From contig CAJUPZ010000016.1 of NCBI GenBank assembly GCA_910588065.1, positions 1 through 62,699 of the forward strand: DNA of 62,699 nucleotides. The letters run 5' to 3'. Made by a program: the position numbers and the translations under genes. The first letter of the stretch is position 1; every line of letters starts with the position of its first letter. The notes beneath the pieces were generated by a model that saw only the letters and a list, made by a program, of their open reading frames with translations, made no database searches and had not been told where the DNA came from. This document shows positions 27,786 through 37,202 of the stretch, in pieces. This DNA is from an uncultured Muribaculaceae bacterium (GTDB taxonomy: Bacteria > Bacteroidota > Bacteroidia > Bacteroidales > Muribaculaceae).

Positions 27786-27819
27786 GCGGGGCCCGGAGGA
27801 GTAATCCTTCGGGTCCCGC
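27786..27819. terminator. 15-bp hairpin after ilvA
   Basis: GCGGGGCCCGGAGGA (27786-27800) pairs fully (two G-T pairs) with TCCTTCGGGTCCCGC (27805-27819) around GTAA. It lies 22 nt past the ilvA stop. No T-run follows on the + strand; on the - strand a short CTTTAT follows. It probably ends or protects the ilvA message. Confidence 0.45.
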
Positions 27820-27826
27820 TGATTCA

Positions 27827-27867
27827 TATAGGAATTATAAGACTTATAGGAATTATAAGAATTATAG
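27827..27867. repeat. 9-bp tandem repeat TATARGAAT
   Basis: Four units in a row (TATAGGAAT, TATAAGACT, TATAGGAAT, TATAAGAAT) and a fifth partial one lie between the two hairpins. Two copies of the same unit in opposite orientation follow the pnp terminator (29909-29926). Confidence 0.6.
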
Positions 27868-27873
27868 TAGCAG

Positions 27874-27905
27874 AAAAAAGCAGGCCGGAGGGTTGTCCGG
27901 CCTGC
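27874..27905 (-). terminator. Rho-independent terminator of rpsA
   Basis: Perfect 10-bp stem GCAGGCCGGA/TCCGGCCTGC (27880-27889 with 27896-27905), 6-nt loop, then six T on the - strand. It is 24 nt past the rpsA stop codon. Confidence 0.85.
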
Positions 27906-27929
27906 TTGGGGATATGAAGTAATGTGGAA

Positions 27930-29723
27930 TTACTTGTTGTCGCTCAGCTTCTCTTTGAGAGCAGCGAGAGCTTCGAGGTCGCCGAGAGTTGTCTTCTCAA
28001 GGGGAGTTGTGAGGACGGGAGTCTCCTCGGCACGCTTGTTGGAGCGTTTTTTCTTGTTTTCAGCGGGAGCGGCTGTTGCAGTGCCCTTAGCTTCATCTTC
28101 GAAGATGCGGCTGTGGCTGAGGATGATGCGCTTGCTGTCCTTGTTGAATTCGATAACCTTGAAGTTGAGCTTTTCGTCAACCTGAGCCTGTGTGCCGTCT
28201 TCTTTAACAAGGTGTTTGGGAGTTGCGAAACCTTCAACGCCGTAGGGAAGGGCTACCACAGCGCCTTTCTCAACCATTTCGGTGATGGTGCCTTCGTGGA
28301 TAGAGCCAACGGTGAATACTGTTTCAAATACATCCCAGGGGTTTTCCTCGAGCTGCTTGTGGCCGAGAGAGAGACGACGGTTGTCTTTGTCGATTTCGAG
28401 CACCTGCACGTCGATGTCAGCACCGATCTGGGTGAATTCGCTGGGGTGTTTCACCTTCTTTGTCCAGCTGAGGTCGCTGATGTGGATGAGGCCGTCTACA
28501 CCTTCTTCAATTTCAACGAATACGCCGAAGTTGGTGAAGTTGCGCACGCGTGCTGTGTGCTTGCTGCCGATGGGATATTTTGTTTCGATATTTTCCCAGG
28601 GGTCGTTCTTGAGCTGTTTGATGCCGAGGCTCATCTTGCGATCCTCGCGGTCGAGGTTGAGGACAACTGCTTCAACTTCGTCGCCAACTTTCATGAAGTC
28701 CTGAGCGCTGCGGAGGTGCTGGCTCCAAGACATTTCGCTGACGTGGATGAGTCCTTCTACGCCGGGGGCGATTTCAACGAATGCGCCGTAGTCAGTCATA
28801 ACCACTACGCGGCCTTTGACTTTGTCGCCGGCTTTGATGTTTTCGTCAAGAGCATCCCAGGGGTGGGGAAGGAGCTGCTTGAGACCGAGGGCGATGCGCT
28901 TTTTCTCGTCGTCGAAGTCGAGAATAACGACATTGAGCTTCTGGTCGAGCTGAACCACTTCTTCGGGGTGGCTTACGCGGCCCCAGCTGAGGTCTGTGAT
29001 GTGTATGAGGCCGTCAACACCGCCGAGGTCGATGAATACGCCGTAGCTGGTGATGTTCTTGACAGTGCCTTCAAGCACCTGGCCTTTTTCGAGCTTGGCA
29101 ATGATTTCGCGTTTCTGCTGTTCGAGCTCGGCTTCGATGAGAGCTTTGTGAGAAACAACGACGTTTTTGAATTCCTGGTTGATTTTGACAACCTTGAATT
29201 CCATGGTTTTGCCAACGAAGATATCGTAGTCGCGGATGGGACGAACGTCGATCTGAGAACCGGGCAGGAATGCCTCGATGCCGAATACGTCCACAATCAT
29301 GCCGCCTTTTGTGCGGCATTTGATGTAGCCCTTGATGATTTCGTCTTTTTCGAGGGCTTCATTGATGCGCTCCCAAGAGCGGGCAGCGCGTGCTTTGCGG
29401 TGAGAGAGGATAAGCTGACCTTTCTTGTCCTCCTGATTTTCGATGAACACCTCTACAGTGTCGCCGATCTTGAGGTCGGGGTTGTAGCGGAATTCGTTCA
29501 TGGGGATGATGCCATCGCTCTTGTAGCCGATGTTCACAACGGCTTCGCGCTTGTTGAGAGCGATGATAGTGCCTTCAATCACCTCTTTGTCCTTGACTGT
29601 GTTAAGAGATTCGTCATAGGTTTTGGTGAGTTCTTCGCGAGTTTTGTCGCAGTTGGTGTCGCCTTTTTCATAGGCGTCCCAGTCGAAATCAGCAACCGGG
29701 GAGTTTTTTACTTCTTCAGTCAT
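27930..29723 (-). CDS. rpsA: 30S ribosomal protein S1
   Basis: 597 residues with six S1 RNA-binding domains; repeated units such as VKNITSYGVFIDLGGVDGLIHITDLSWGRV and VRNFTNFGVFVEIEEGVDGLIHISDLSW are seen. S1 helps mRNA bind the ribosome; Bacteroidetes lack Shine-Dalgarno sites, and their S1 and start-site recognition differ from the E. coli model. A Lys-rich extension (KKKRSNKRAEETP) ends the protein. Single-gene transcript with its own promoter and terminator. Confidence 0.97.
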   Translation of the reverse strand: MTEEVKNSPVADFDWDAYEKGDTNCDKTREELTKTYDESLNTVKDKEVIEGTIIALNKREAVVNIGYKSDGIIPMNEFRYNPDLKIGDTVEVFIENQEDKKGQLILSHRKARAARSWERINEALEKDEIIKGYIKCRTKGGMIVDVFGIEAFLPGSQIDVRPIRDYDIFVGKTMEFKVVKINQEFKNVVVSHKALIEAELEQQKREIIAKLEKGQVLEGTVKNITSYGVFIDLGGVDGLIHITDLSWGRVSHPEEVVQLDQKLNVVILDFDDEKKRIALGLKQLLPHPWDALDENIKAGDKVKGRVVVMTDYGAFVEIAPGVEGLIHVSEMSWSQHLRSAQDFMKVGDEVEAVVLNLDREDRKMSLGIKQLKNDPWENIETKYPIGSKHTARVRNFTNFGVFVEIEEGVDGLIHISDLSWTKKVKHPSEFTQIGADIDVQVLEIDKDNRRLSLGHKQLEENPWDVFETVFTVGSIHEGTITEMVEKGAVVALPYGVEGFATPKHLVKEDGTQAQVDEKLNFKVIEFNKDSKRIILSHSRIFEDEAKGTATAAPAENKKKRSNKRAEETPVLTTPLEKTTLGDLEALAALKEKLSDNK

Positions 29724-29798
29724 TTAAATGGTTAATAAATAATAGTTTGGGGTTTCTTAATAAGTTAGACTTTATATTGCTTATACTTATTTGCGGCG

Positions 29799-29829
29799 CA
29801 AAGGTAGTGAATTTTTTTGCTAAAGTCAA
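29799..29829 (-). promoter_or_regulatory. Bacteroidetes-type promoter of rpsA
   Basis: TTG (29829-29827), 20 nt, TACCTTTG (29806-29799) on the - strand. The rpsA start is 76 nt downstream, leaving a ~65-nt leader. Confidence 0.6.
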
Positions 29830-29925
29830 GGCTCTCAGCTATAAAAAGCTGAAATTTCCGGGATTTACTGCGTTTCTGCCTCGCGCGCGTATTATACTAA
29901 GGTGTAAAAATCTTATAATTCTTAT

Positions 29926-29960
29926 AAAAAAACTCCTGCGGGGCTGTTGCCCGCAGGAGT
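29926..29960 (-). terminator. Rho-independent terminator of pnp
   Basis: Perfect 11-bp stem ACTCCTGCGGG/CCCGCAGGAGT (29932-29942 with 29950-29960), 7-nt loop, then seven T on the - strand. It is 28 nt past the pnp stop. Confidence 0.88.
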
Positions 29961-29988
29961 GTGGTATAGGTGCAGTGTGCTAAACAGC

Positions 29989-32268
29989 TTACTCTGCGTT
30001 GTTGCCTGAGTTGTTGTCGCGGCGGGGGCCACGGTCGTTGCGGTTGAAGTCACGGCGGGGACCACGGTCATTGCGGTCACCATCACGACGGGGACGGTCA
30101 CCGTCACGGCGCGGACGTTCGCCACGGGGAGCGCGCTCACGCTCTACATAGCCTTCGGGTTTGGGCTGGAGTGCGCGCATCGAGAGGCGGTATTTGCCTG
30201 TTTTCTTGTCTATTTCGATGAGCTTGACCTCAACGGTGTCGCCCTCTTTAAGTCCGGAAGCGGCCATATCGTCGAGGCGGTTCCATGAAATCTCGGAGAT
30301 GTGGAGGAGGCCGTCGCGGTTGGGCATGAATTCAACGAATGCACCGAATTCGAGAATTGAGCGCACTTTGCCGCTGTACACCTTGCCTTCTTCGGGGAGC
30401 TCCACGATGGCGTTGATCATCTCGAGGGCTTTGTCGATGGATGCTTTGTTTGATGCGGCAACCTCGATGTAGCCGCCCTCTTCGATTTCGTCTATGCTGA
30501 CAGTGGCACCGCTTGCTTCCTGGATGCCCTGAATGACTTTTCCGCCCGGGCCGATAACAGCACCGATAAGCTCTTTGGGAATGAGCATTGTGACGATGCG
30601 GGGCACATGGGGTTTGTAGTCCTCGCGGGGAGCGGGGATGGTGTTTTCGATGATGTTGAGGATGTGTAGACGACCGTCACGAGCCTGAAGGAGAGCGCGT
30701 TCGAGAATCTCGTAAGAGAGACCGTCGCACTTGATGTCCATCTGGGTGGCGGTGATGCCGTCGCGTGTGCCTGTGACTTTGAAGTCCATGTCGCCGAGGT
30801 GGTCCTCATCGCCGAGGATGTCGGAGAGCACTGCATATTTGTTGCTTTCGGTGTCGGTGATAAGACCCATAGCGATGCCGCTGACGGGCTTTTTCATTTT
30901 CACGCCGGCGTCGAGAAGGGCGAGGGTTCCTGCGCAAACGGTAGCCATGGATGATGAGCCATTGCTTTCAAGGATGTCGCTGACAATGCGGCAAACGTAG
31001 GGGAAATCATCCGGGAACATGCGCTTGAGTGCGCGGTGGGCAAGGTTTCCGTGGCCTATCTCGCGACGGCCTACGCCGCGCTGTGCTTTGGCTTCGCCGG
31101 TAGAGAAGGGGGGGAAGTTGTAGTGGAGGAGGAAGCGCTCGCGACCCTGGTTGATTACATCGTCAACAATCTTTTCGTCGAGCTTTGTGCCGAGAGTCAC
31201 TGTTGAGAGGCTCTGAGTCTCGCCGCGGGTGAACACTGCAGATCCGTGGGGGCCGGGAATGTAGTCAACCTCGCACCAGATGGGGCGTATCTCTGTTGTC
31301 TTGCGTCCGTCAAGGCGTGTGCCTTCGTCAAGGATGCAGCGGCGCACAGCCTCTTTTTCCACATCGTGGTAGTAGCGCTTTACGAGGGGTGTCTTTTCAT
31401 CGCGCTCCTCTTCGGGCATAGCGTCGATGTATTCCTGGCAGATAGCGTCGAACTGATCCTGACGCCAGTGCTTGTCGGCGCAACCGGCCTGAGCGATTTT
31501 GTATGCTTTGTCGTAGCACTTGTCATGAACATCCTTGCGGAGCTCCTCGTCGTTGACTTCGTGGCAATATTCGCGCTTTTCGATGCCCAGCTCTTTGGCG
31601 AGCTCCATCTGAGCCACGCACTGCTCTTTGATGGCAGCGTGGGCGGCCTTGAGGGCGGCGAGAAGGTCAGCTTCGCTCACCTCGTTCATTTCGCCTTCCA
31701 CCATCATGATGTTGTCGTAAGTGGCGCCGACCATCAGCTCCATATCGGCCTTTTCAAGCTGGTCGAATGTGGGGTTGATGACGAACTGTCCGTCGATACG
31801 GGCCACACGCACTTCGGAGATGGGGCCGTTGAAGGGTATGTCGCTCACCGCGATAGCTGCGGATGCAGCGAGGCCGGCGAGAGCGTCGGGAATATCGACG
31901 CCGTCTGTTGAATATAGGGTGATGTTGACAAAAGTGTCAGCGTGGTAATTGTCGGGGAAAAGAGGGCGGAGCACACGGTCGACGAGGCGAGATGTCAGAA
32001 TCTCGTAGTCGGAAGCGCGGCCTTCGCGCTTGAGGAATCCGCCGGGAAAACGTCCGAATGATGAGAATTTTTCTTTGTACTCAACTTGAAGGGGCATGAA
32101 ATCAACGCCTTCGCCTGCTTCTTTCGCAGACACTACAGTGGCGAGAATCATTGTGTTGCCCATACGCAGCTCAACCGCTCCATCAGCCTGCTTGGCGAGT
32201 TTTCCGGTCTCCAGGGTAATGGTGCGACCGTCTGCCAGTGTGATGGTTTTCTTTACTGGATGTAACAT
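29989..32268 (-). CDS. pnp: Polyribonucleotide nucleotidyltransferase
   Basis: 759 residues; phosphorolytic 3'-5' exoribonuclease. Two RNase PH-like domains flank a helical linker, followed by a KH domain (VIGPGGKVIQGIQEASGATVSIDE) and an S1 domain (GKVRSILEFGAFVEFMPNRDGLLHISEISW). The FxFxFPPFSTGEA-like and RREIGHGNLA motifs mark the second catalytic core. The last ~50 residues are Arg/Asp/Gly-rich repeats (RPRRDGDR, RNDRGPRRD), a common basic tail in this phylum that may bind RNA. Confidence 0.97.
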   Translation of the reverse strand: MLHPVKKTITLADGRTITLETGKLAKQADGAVELRMGNTMILATVVSAKEAGEGVDFMPLQVEYKEKFSSFGRFPGGFLKREGRASDYEILTSRLVDRVLRPLFPDNYHADTFVNITLYSTDGVDIPDALAGLAASAAIAVSDIPFNGPISEVRVARIDGQFVINPTFDQLEKADMELMVGATYDNIMMVEGEMNEVSEADLLAALKAAHAAIKEQCVAQMELAKELGIEKREYCHEVNDEELRKDVHDKCYDKAYKIAQAGCADKHWRQDQFDAICQEYIDAMPEEERDEKTPLVKRYYHDVEKEAVRRCILDEGTRLDGRKTTEIRPIWCEVDYIPGPHGSAVFTRGETQSLSTVTLGTKLDEKIVDDVINQGRERFLLHYNFPPFSTGEAKAQRGVGRREIGHGNLAHRALKRMFPDDFPYVCRIVSDILESNGSSSMATVCAGTLALLDAGVKMKKPVSGIAMGLITDTESNKYAVLSDILGDEDHLGDMDFKVTGTRDGITATQMDIKCDGLSYEILERALLQARDGRLHILNIIENTIPAPREDYKPHVPRIVTMLIPKELIGAVIGPGGKVIQGIQEASGATVSIDEIEEGGYIEVAASNKASIDKALEMINAIVELPEEGKVYSGKVRSILEFGAFVEFMPNRDGLLHISEISWNRLDDMAASGLKEGDTVEVKLIEIDKKTGKYRLSMRALQPKPEGYVERERAPRGERPRRDGDRPRRDGDRNDRGPRRDFNRNDRGPRRDNNSGNNAE

Positions 32269-32308
32269 AAATGTTCTATATAATTTTTTATACGTCGTAA
32301 AAATCGCA

Positions 32309-32316
32309 CAAAGTTA
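32309..32316 (-). promoter_or_regulatory. -7 element of pnp
   Basis: TAACTTTG on the - strand, exact TAnnTTTG, 41 nt before the pnp start. A TTTTG lies 23 nt upstream, slightly long for a -33 box. Confidence 0.5.
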
Positions 32317-32382
32317 GTGAAAAAATACGAGGAATTTGTCAAAATGAGTGCATAAAGTTTCACTAAATAGGGCGTTTAGCAG

Positions 32383-32390
32383 TAATTTTG
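32383..32390 (+). promoter_or_regulatory. -7 element of recO
   Basis: TAATTTTG matches TAnnTTTG, 18 nt before the chosen recO ATG; transcription would start almost at the start codon. The -33 region is weak. Confidence 0.4.
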
Positions 32391-32407
32391 CGGCTGTGAA
32401 GCAAAAA

Positions 32408-33121
32408 ATGAACATAATTTGTCTGCGTACGGTGCGCTACAGCGACAGCCGTTCCATCCTCACGGCCTACAGTCTCGAGGGTGGCAGGGTGGCGTTTGTG
32501 GTGAATTCGGGGAGCGGACGCGAGGCGCTGCGGCGGCGTGCGCTGACGCAGCCGCTTGCGCTTGTTGAGTGTGTTGCGGATGTGAGGGCGGGGAGCGATA
32601 TCCACCGCATCGCCGAGCTCAGGGCTTTGACTCCGCTGGCCTCGCTGAGGTCCAATCCGCTCAAGGGGGCTGTTGCGTTGTTTATCGCCGAGGTGCTCGG
32701 TGCGCTGCTGCGCGAGAGCCAGCCGGATGAGGCCGCATGGCATTTTATAGAGCGGTCCATCATGGCGCTTGATTTGCTTGAGATGCCTAAGGTGGCGAAT
32801 TTTCACCTGTGGTTTCTGTGGGGCATAGGCGGTTGTATCGGGGTGAGTCCGGATGTGAGGGCGTACAGTCCCGGCAATGTGTTTGACATGAGCGACGGCA
32901 TATTCCGCGGGTCAGCTCCGCTTCACGGCGAGTTTGTGCCGGCGGGTGAGTCGGCGACGGTGGCTCTTCTTGGCCGAATGTCGCTGGATAATCTGCATCT
33001 GTTCCGCTTCACACTGCAGGAGCGCAATGCTGTTCTTGACGGAATTCTGCGCTATCTGTCCATCCACATCACTCCGCTCGGCTCGCTTAAAAGTCTTGAT
33101 GTTCTCCGCTCATTACACTGA
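32408..33121 (+). CDS. recO: DNA repair protein RecO
   Basis: 237 residues; mediator that loads RecA with RecF/RecR. The N-terminal OB fold (ICLRTVRYSDSRSILTAYSLEGGRVAFVV) and the helical C-terminal domain typical of short Bacteroidetes RecO are visible; zinc-binding cysteines are absent. The ATG at 32408 fits the OB fold start; an ATG 60 nt upstream lies in the promoter. The 3' end overlaps the converging HAD gene by 35 bp. Confidence 0.87.
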   Translation: MNIICLRTVRYSDSRSILTAYSLEGGRVAFVVNSGSGREALRRRALTQPLALVECVADVRAGSDIHRIAELRALTPLASLRSNPLKGAVALFIAEVLGALLRESQPDEAAWHFIERSIMALDLLEMPKVANFHLWFLWGIGGCIGVSPDVRAYSPGNVFDMSDGIFRGSAPLHGEFVPAGESATVALLGRMSLDNLHLFRFTLQERNAVLDGILRYLSIHITPLGSLKSLDVLRSLH

Positions 33122-33971
33122 GTATGTATTTCGCTACCGAGTCTTCTGAATTCGGCCCGATGATTATGTCGGCGGCCTCGAGCACCTGCGGCATGGCGTT
33201 GGCTGTCGCCACCGCGGTGTCTGCAACGGCCATCATGGGCAGGTCGTTGAGGTTGTCGCCGAACACAGTTAGGTGGCCGGCGCCGGACATCTCCTTGAGG
33301 CGCAGCACTGCGGAGGCTTTTGACACACCGGCCGCGAGTATCTCCATTATTCCGGTGGAGTGGTTGTAGTTGTCATGGTAGGCGGAGATTGACAGTCCGT
33401 GGTTGGAGCCGAGAATCTGAGCCAGCTCGAATATTTTGTCAACCGGGCCGATTGCAAACAGCAGAATGGTGTCGGGAATCGCAGGAGCGAGTCCCGCGGG
33501 TTCGTTGAAATGAAACCGTTTAAGGGTTAGTCCTTTACGGTCATTGGCGAATTTTTCTTCTTTCGGTGTGGGGTTGCCGTTGTAGAACACATCGAGCATA
33601 TTGTTGCCGCTGAGCGAGTAAATGAACGGGTTTATGCCGGCGCTCCGCAGGGTGTCCACGGCCAGAGCAGCGGCTTCCGGCGCTATCAGGCGGGTGTCGC
33701 GGTAGCAGCGGTGAACGCGGTTCCACATAGCTGCTCCTGTGAGCACAATTGCCGGGAGGGTTGTGAAAGTATGTGCAAGCAGCGGGTCGACGGTGGCCGG
33801 AGTGCGTGCGGTGGCAACGGATATCAGCGCACCTCTGTGGCTGAGCTCGGAAATTATTCTGGCAGAGGTGTTTGTCACTCTTGCCGAGGGGTCGAGCAGG
33901 GTGCCGTCGAGATCTGTAATGAAAATATGGTCTTTAAAATCGTCGAGTGATGGTTTCAGGTTGGTAAACAT
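33087..33971 (-). CDS. HAD superfamily (Cof-type) phosphatase
   Basis: 294 residues with the HAD motifs: DLDGTLLD (nucleophile Asp), the TGAAMWN region, the motif III lysine in the SKASAVLRL segment and FGDNLNDLPMM. The large cap between motifs II and III is of the Cof/YidA type. These act on sugar phosphates, FMN or similar; the substrate is unknown. The start overlaps the histidine kinase by 16 bp. Confidence 0.9.
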   Translation of the reverse strand: MFTNLKPSLDDFKDHIFITDLDGTLLDPSARVTNTSARIISELSHRGALISVATARTPATVDPLLAHTFTTLPAIVLTGAAMWNRVHRCYRDTRLIAPEAAALAVDTLRSAGINPFIYSLSGNNMLDVFYNGNPTPKEEKFANDRKGLTLKRFHFNEPAGLAPAIPDTILLFAIGPVDKIFELAQILGSNHGLSISAYHDNYNHSTGIMEILAAGVSKASAVLRLKEMSGAGHLTVFGDNLNDLPMMAVADTAVATANAMPQVLEAADIIIGPNSEDSVAKYILSVMSGEHQDF

Positions 33972-35197
33972 GTATCTTTTGTTTGCTTAACAGCCAGTGA
34001 GGCGGGCAGCTCAATGCGGATGGTTGTGCCGACGCCGGGCTCTGATGATTTTACAAATATCTTTCCGTGGTGGTATTCCTCTATTATCCTGCGCGCGAGC
34101 GTGAGGCCGAGCCCCCATCCGCGCTGCTTGGTTGTGAATCCGGGGCGGAAAATGGTTTTGAACATTTTACGGGGGAGTCCCTTGCCGGTGTCTGTGACCT
34201 CTATGGCTACTTTGCCGGCCGGTTCGGAGCAGGATGTTGTCACGGTTATGTTTCCGGAGCCATCCATTGCGTCCACTGAGTTTTTGATGAGATTTTCCAT
34301 CACCCATTCCATGAGCGGGCTGCAAAGGTTGCATTGCGCCTGCGGGCAGGAGGTGTGGCAGGATAGGTTCACCCCGCGGGATATACGTCCGCGCATATAT
34401 TCCACGCTCCGCTCCACCAGGGTGTCCGGACTGTCGGGCTCCAGTCCGGGCTTTGAGCCTACTTTGGAGAAGCGCGAGGCTATTGCCGCGAGCCGGTTTA
34501 TGTCCTTGTTCATTTCGGCTATGACGGCTGAGTCGGTGCCGGAGGCTTCCAGCATCTGGGCCCAGGCCATGAGAGAGGATATTGGAGTGCCGAGCTGATG
34601 GGCGGTTTCCTTGGAAAGCCCTACCCACACCTTGTTCTGCTCCGCTTTTTTTGTTGATGTGACTGCGAAATAGACGGTGGCCACGAAGGCTATCATGACG
34701 AGGGTCTGAATATACGGATATATGCTGAGCCGGCGCAGCAGGGTGGAGTCCTCGTAGTAGAGATATTGGCGCGACTGCGGGTCAATCCGGATATCTATCA
34801 CGTTGCCGCTCTTGCGGAGATTGTCGAGGCGGGCGGACAGGAAAGAGAGGTTTTCGGGGGAAATGTCGGTAGGGTTTGCGCTGTCCGCCGGCGCCGGCAG
34901 GTTGAAATTGCGGTGTAGCAGAATATTGCCGTCGTTGTCGGTGAGCATTACCGGAATGGTGCGGTTGGCCTCGATTACCGACAGCATGAAATCGACATCG
35001 GCGCCTTCGCCGCTTTGCATATCGGTGGCGAGGCGGCGTGTTGCGTCAGCCCAAATCTCCATTCTCTGTCGCTCCTGCTCGGAAAGGTCTCTTACAAGAG
35101 AATCGCTGAACCAGATGAACAGGGCCACAACGGCAGCTGCTGCAACAATGAGGAGCCAGGCTCCACGTCGGCGTGTCACATATATATCTTTCAACAT
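33956..35197 (-). CDS. Orphan sensor histidine kinase
   Basis: 413 residues. One transmembrane helix at ~13-32, a periplasmic sensor region of ~130 residues, a second transmembrane helix at ~165-185, then a phosphoacceptor His in SKETAHQLGTPISSLMAWAQML and ATPase boxes ENLIKNSVDAMDG (N), VTDTGKGLP (G1) and GWGLGLTLARRIIEEYH (G2). No response regulator is adjacent, so its partner lies elsewhere. The HQLGTP H-box is common in a conserved Bacteroidetes kinase group. Its stop overlaps the start of the HAD gene. Confidence 0.9.
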   Translation of the reverse strand: MLKDIYVTRRRGAWLLIVAAAAVVALFIWFSDSLVRDLSEQERQRMEIWADATRRLATDMQSGEGADVDFMLSVIEANRTIPVMLTDNDGNILLHRNFNLPAPADSANPTDISPENLSFLSARLDNLRKSGNVIDIRIDPQSRQYLYYEDSTLLRRLSIYPYIQTLVMIAFVATVYFAVTSTKKAEQNKVWVGLSKETAHQLGTPISSLMAWAQMLEASGTDSAVIAEMNKDINRLAAIASRFSKVGSKPGLEPDSPDTLVERSVEYMRGRISRGVNLSCHTSCPQAQCNLCSPLMEWVMENLIKNSVDAMDGSGNITVTTSCSEPAGKVAIEVTDTGKGLPRKMFKTIFRPGFTTKQRGWGLGLTLARRIIEEYHHGKIFVKSSEPGVGTTIRIELPASLAVKQTKDTCLPT

Positions 35198-35316
35198 GGG
35201 AAATAACGGCTGTACGCGGCAAAAAATTGTGTACGGCCATTGTTTATATATGCGAAATTAATAAATATATATGAAAAATAAGCTGATAAAAAGGAGAATT
35301 GTTGAGTAAGTTGTTG

Positions 35317-35324
35317 TATCTTTG
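35317..35324 (+). promoter_or_regulatory. Possible -7 element of the DEAD helicase gene
   Basis: TATCTTTG, an exact TAnnTTTG, 76 nt before the ATG. No good TTTG at the usual spacing. Confidence 0.4.
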
Positions 35325-35400
35325 AGGCTGCAAGAGTTTCAGTAGGCCGCGATGAAGCGGCCGGAAGTGCAGCAATTGCTATTTTAAAAACATATTTATA

Positions 35401-37194
35401 ATGAAAACATTTGAAGAATTAGGTGTAAGAGATGACCTGTTGAAGGCTGTCCAAGAACTCGGATTCGAAAATCCGATGCCCGTGCAGGAAAAGGTTATCC
35501 CCCACCTGCTTAACGAAGATACAGACGTTGTTGCCCTTGCCCAGACCGGCACCGGTAAGACAGCCGCATTCGGCTTGCCGGTGCTACAGCGTATCGACCC
35601 CCGTGTGAACCGGCCTCAGGCGCTGATACTCTCGCCCACCCGTGAGCTTTGCCTGCAGATAGGCAGCGACCTTGCTGATTTTTCCAAGTATATGCCCGAT
35701 GTCAAGGTGCTGCCGGTATATGGCGGCTCGAGCATTGAGAGCCAGATACGCACCCTCAAAGGGGGAGTGCAGATAATAGTCGCCACCCCCGGACGACTGA
35801 TAGACCTTATCAACAGGGGAGTGGTAGACCTCAGAGGGGTACACACAGTGGTGCTCGATGAGGCTGACGAGATGCTGAATATGGGATTTCTCGACTCTAT
35901 CGACGCTATCCTCGCCAATGTGCCCGACGAGCGCAAGATGCTGATGTTCTCGGCCACAATGCCAAATGAGATTGCAAAAATAGCCAAGAAGTACATGCAC
36001 TCGCCGGTGGAATTCGTTATCGGCAACAGAAACGAAGGCAGCGCCAATGTGAAGCATCTGTACTACATGGTCAATGCCAAGGACAAATATCTTGCCCTCA
36101 AGCGCATAGCTGACGACAGCCCCAATATCTACGCGATAATATTCTGCCGCACGCGCCGTGACACCCAGGAGATTGCCGACAAACTGATTCAGGACGGTTA
36201 CAATGCCGATGCCCTGCACGGTGACCTGTCGCAGCAGCAGCGCGATATTGTGATGAAAAAGTTTCGTGACCGTGTCATAACCATGCTGGTCGCCACCGAT
36301 GTCGCCGCCCGCGGCCTTGATGTAGACGACCTGACCCATGTGATAAACTATGGTCTGCCTGATGACTCCGCGGTGTACACCCACCGCTCGGGGCGCACCG
36401 GCCGTGCTGGAAAGACCGGCATCAGTGTAGCCATCATCCACTCGCGCGAGAAAGGCAAGCTGCGCGAGATAGAGAAGAAGATAGGCAAGAAATTCGAGCG
36501 CAAGGAGGTGCCCACTCCCGAACACATCATTGAAAAGCAGCTATACAACCTTGCCGACCGGATTGAGAAAGTGAAGGTGGATGATGATGAGATAAACAAG
36601 TATATGCAGGGAGTGAGCCGCAAACTCAGCTGGCTGTCGCAGGAGGATTTGCTCAAGAGAGTGCTGTCGCTTGAGTTCAACCGTCTTCTCGACTACTACC
36701 GCGACGCTCCGTCTATCGACCTCATAGACGAAAAGCCGCGTAAGGAGAAGAAGGAGCATGACCGCCCCCGCAACGAAAAGGAGAAGGATCGCCGCACAGC
36801 CGAGAAAGGGATGGAGCGCATATATGTGAATGCCGGCAAGGCAGACGGTTTTTATGCCGGCAATCTGATTGATATGCTCAATCATGTTGTTGAGGGCAAG
36901 CGGGTAGATGTCGGAAGGATAGACCTTATGCCGGGCTACTCTCTGTTTGATGTGCCCAAGGGAGATGCCCGCAGGGTTGTCACCGGGCTCACCGGAGCTG
37001 ATTTCCTCGGCAAGCGCCTCTACAGCGAGGTTGCCGATGCGTCCAAGGACTATGCCCGGGCAAGCAACCGCCGCCGAAAGGGAGAGGTTGCCGAGCATCA
37101 GGATGAGGAATCGACATACGAGTATTTTCTCAAGAAAAGCCGCGGCGGCTCCAAGAAGCCGAAAACCTCCAAAACCTCTAAAAAGAAAAAATAA
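35401..37194 (+). CDS. DEAD-box RNA helicase (DeaD/CsdA-like)
   Basis: 597 residues. The Q motif (GFENPMPVQEKVIP), AQTGTGKT, PTRELCLQI, VLDEADEML, SAT and HRSGRTGRAGKTG are all intact. After the helicase core come an Arg/Lys/Glu-rich linker, a DbpA-like RNA-binding domain (MERIYVNAGKADGFYAGNLIDMLNH...) and a Lys-rich tail. It likely unwinds rRNA or mRNA structures, especially in the cold, as CsdA does. It leads a co-directional series with DUF3256, xseA and xseB. Confidence 0.95.
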   Translation: MKTFEELGVRDDLLKAVQELGFENPMPVQEKVIPHLLNEDTDVVALAQTGTGKTAAFGLPVLQRIDPRVNRPQALILSPTRELCLQIGSDLADFSKYMPDVKVLPVYGGSSIESQIRTLKGGVQIIVATPGRLIDLINRGVVDLRGVHTVVLDEADEMLNMGFLDSIDAILANVPDERKMLMFSATMPNEIAKIAKKYMHSPVEFVIGNRNEGSANVKHLYYMVNAKDKYLALKRIADDSPNIYAIIFCRTRRDTQEIADKLIQDGYNADALHGDLSQQQRDIVMKKFRDRVITMLVATDVAARGLDVDDLTHVINYGLPDDSAVYTHRSGRTGRAGKTGISVAIIHSREKGKLREIEKKIGKKFERKEVPTPEHIIEKQLYNLADRIEKVKVDDDEINKYMQGVSRKLSWLSQEDLLKRVLSLEFNRLLDYYRDAPSIDLIDEKPRKEKKEHDRPRNEKEKDRRTAEKGMERIYVNAGKADGFYAGNLIDMLNHVVEGKRVDVGRIDLMPGYSLFDVPKGDARRVVTGLTGADFLGKRLYSEVADASKDYARASNRRRKGEVAEHQDEESTYEYFLKKSRGGSKKPKTSKTSKKKK

Positions 37195-37202
37195 ACCGAT
37201 TC

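Noticed and set aside
27924..29735. A 603-residue open frame on the + strand across rpsA
   Set aside because: It is the mirror of the S1 gene; the residue make-up (long runs of Phe/Val/Ala/Asp) is an antisense shadow, and the - strand frame is plainly ribosomal protein S1.
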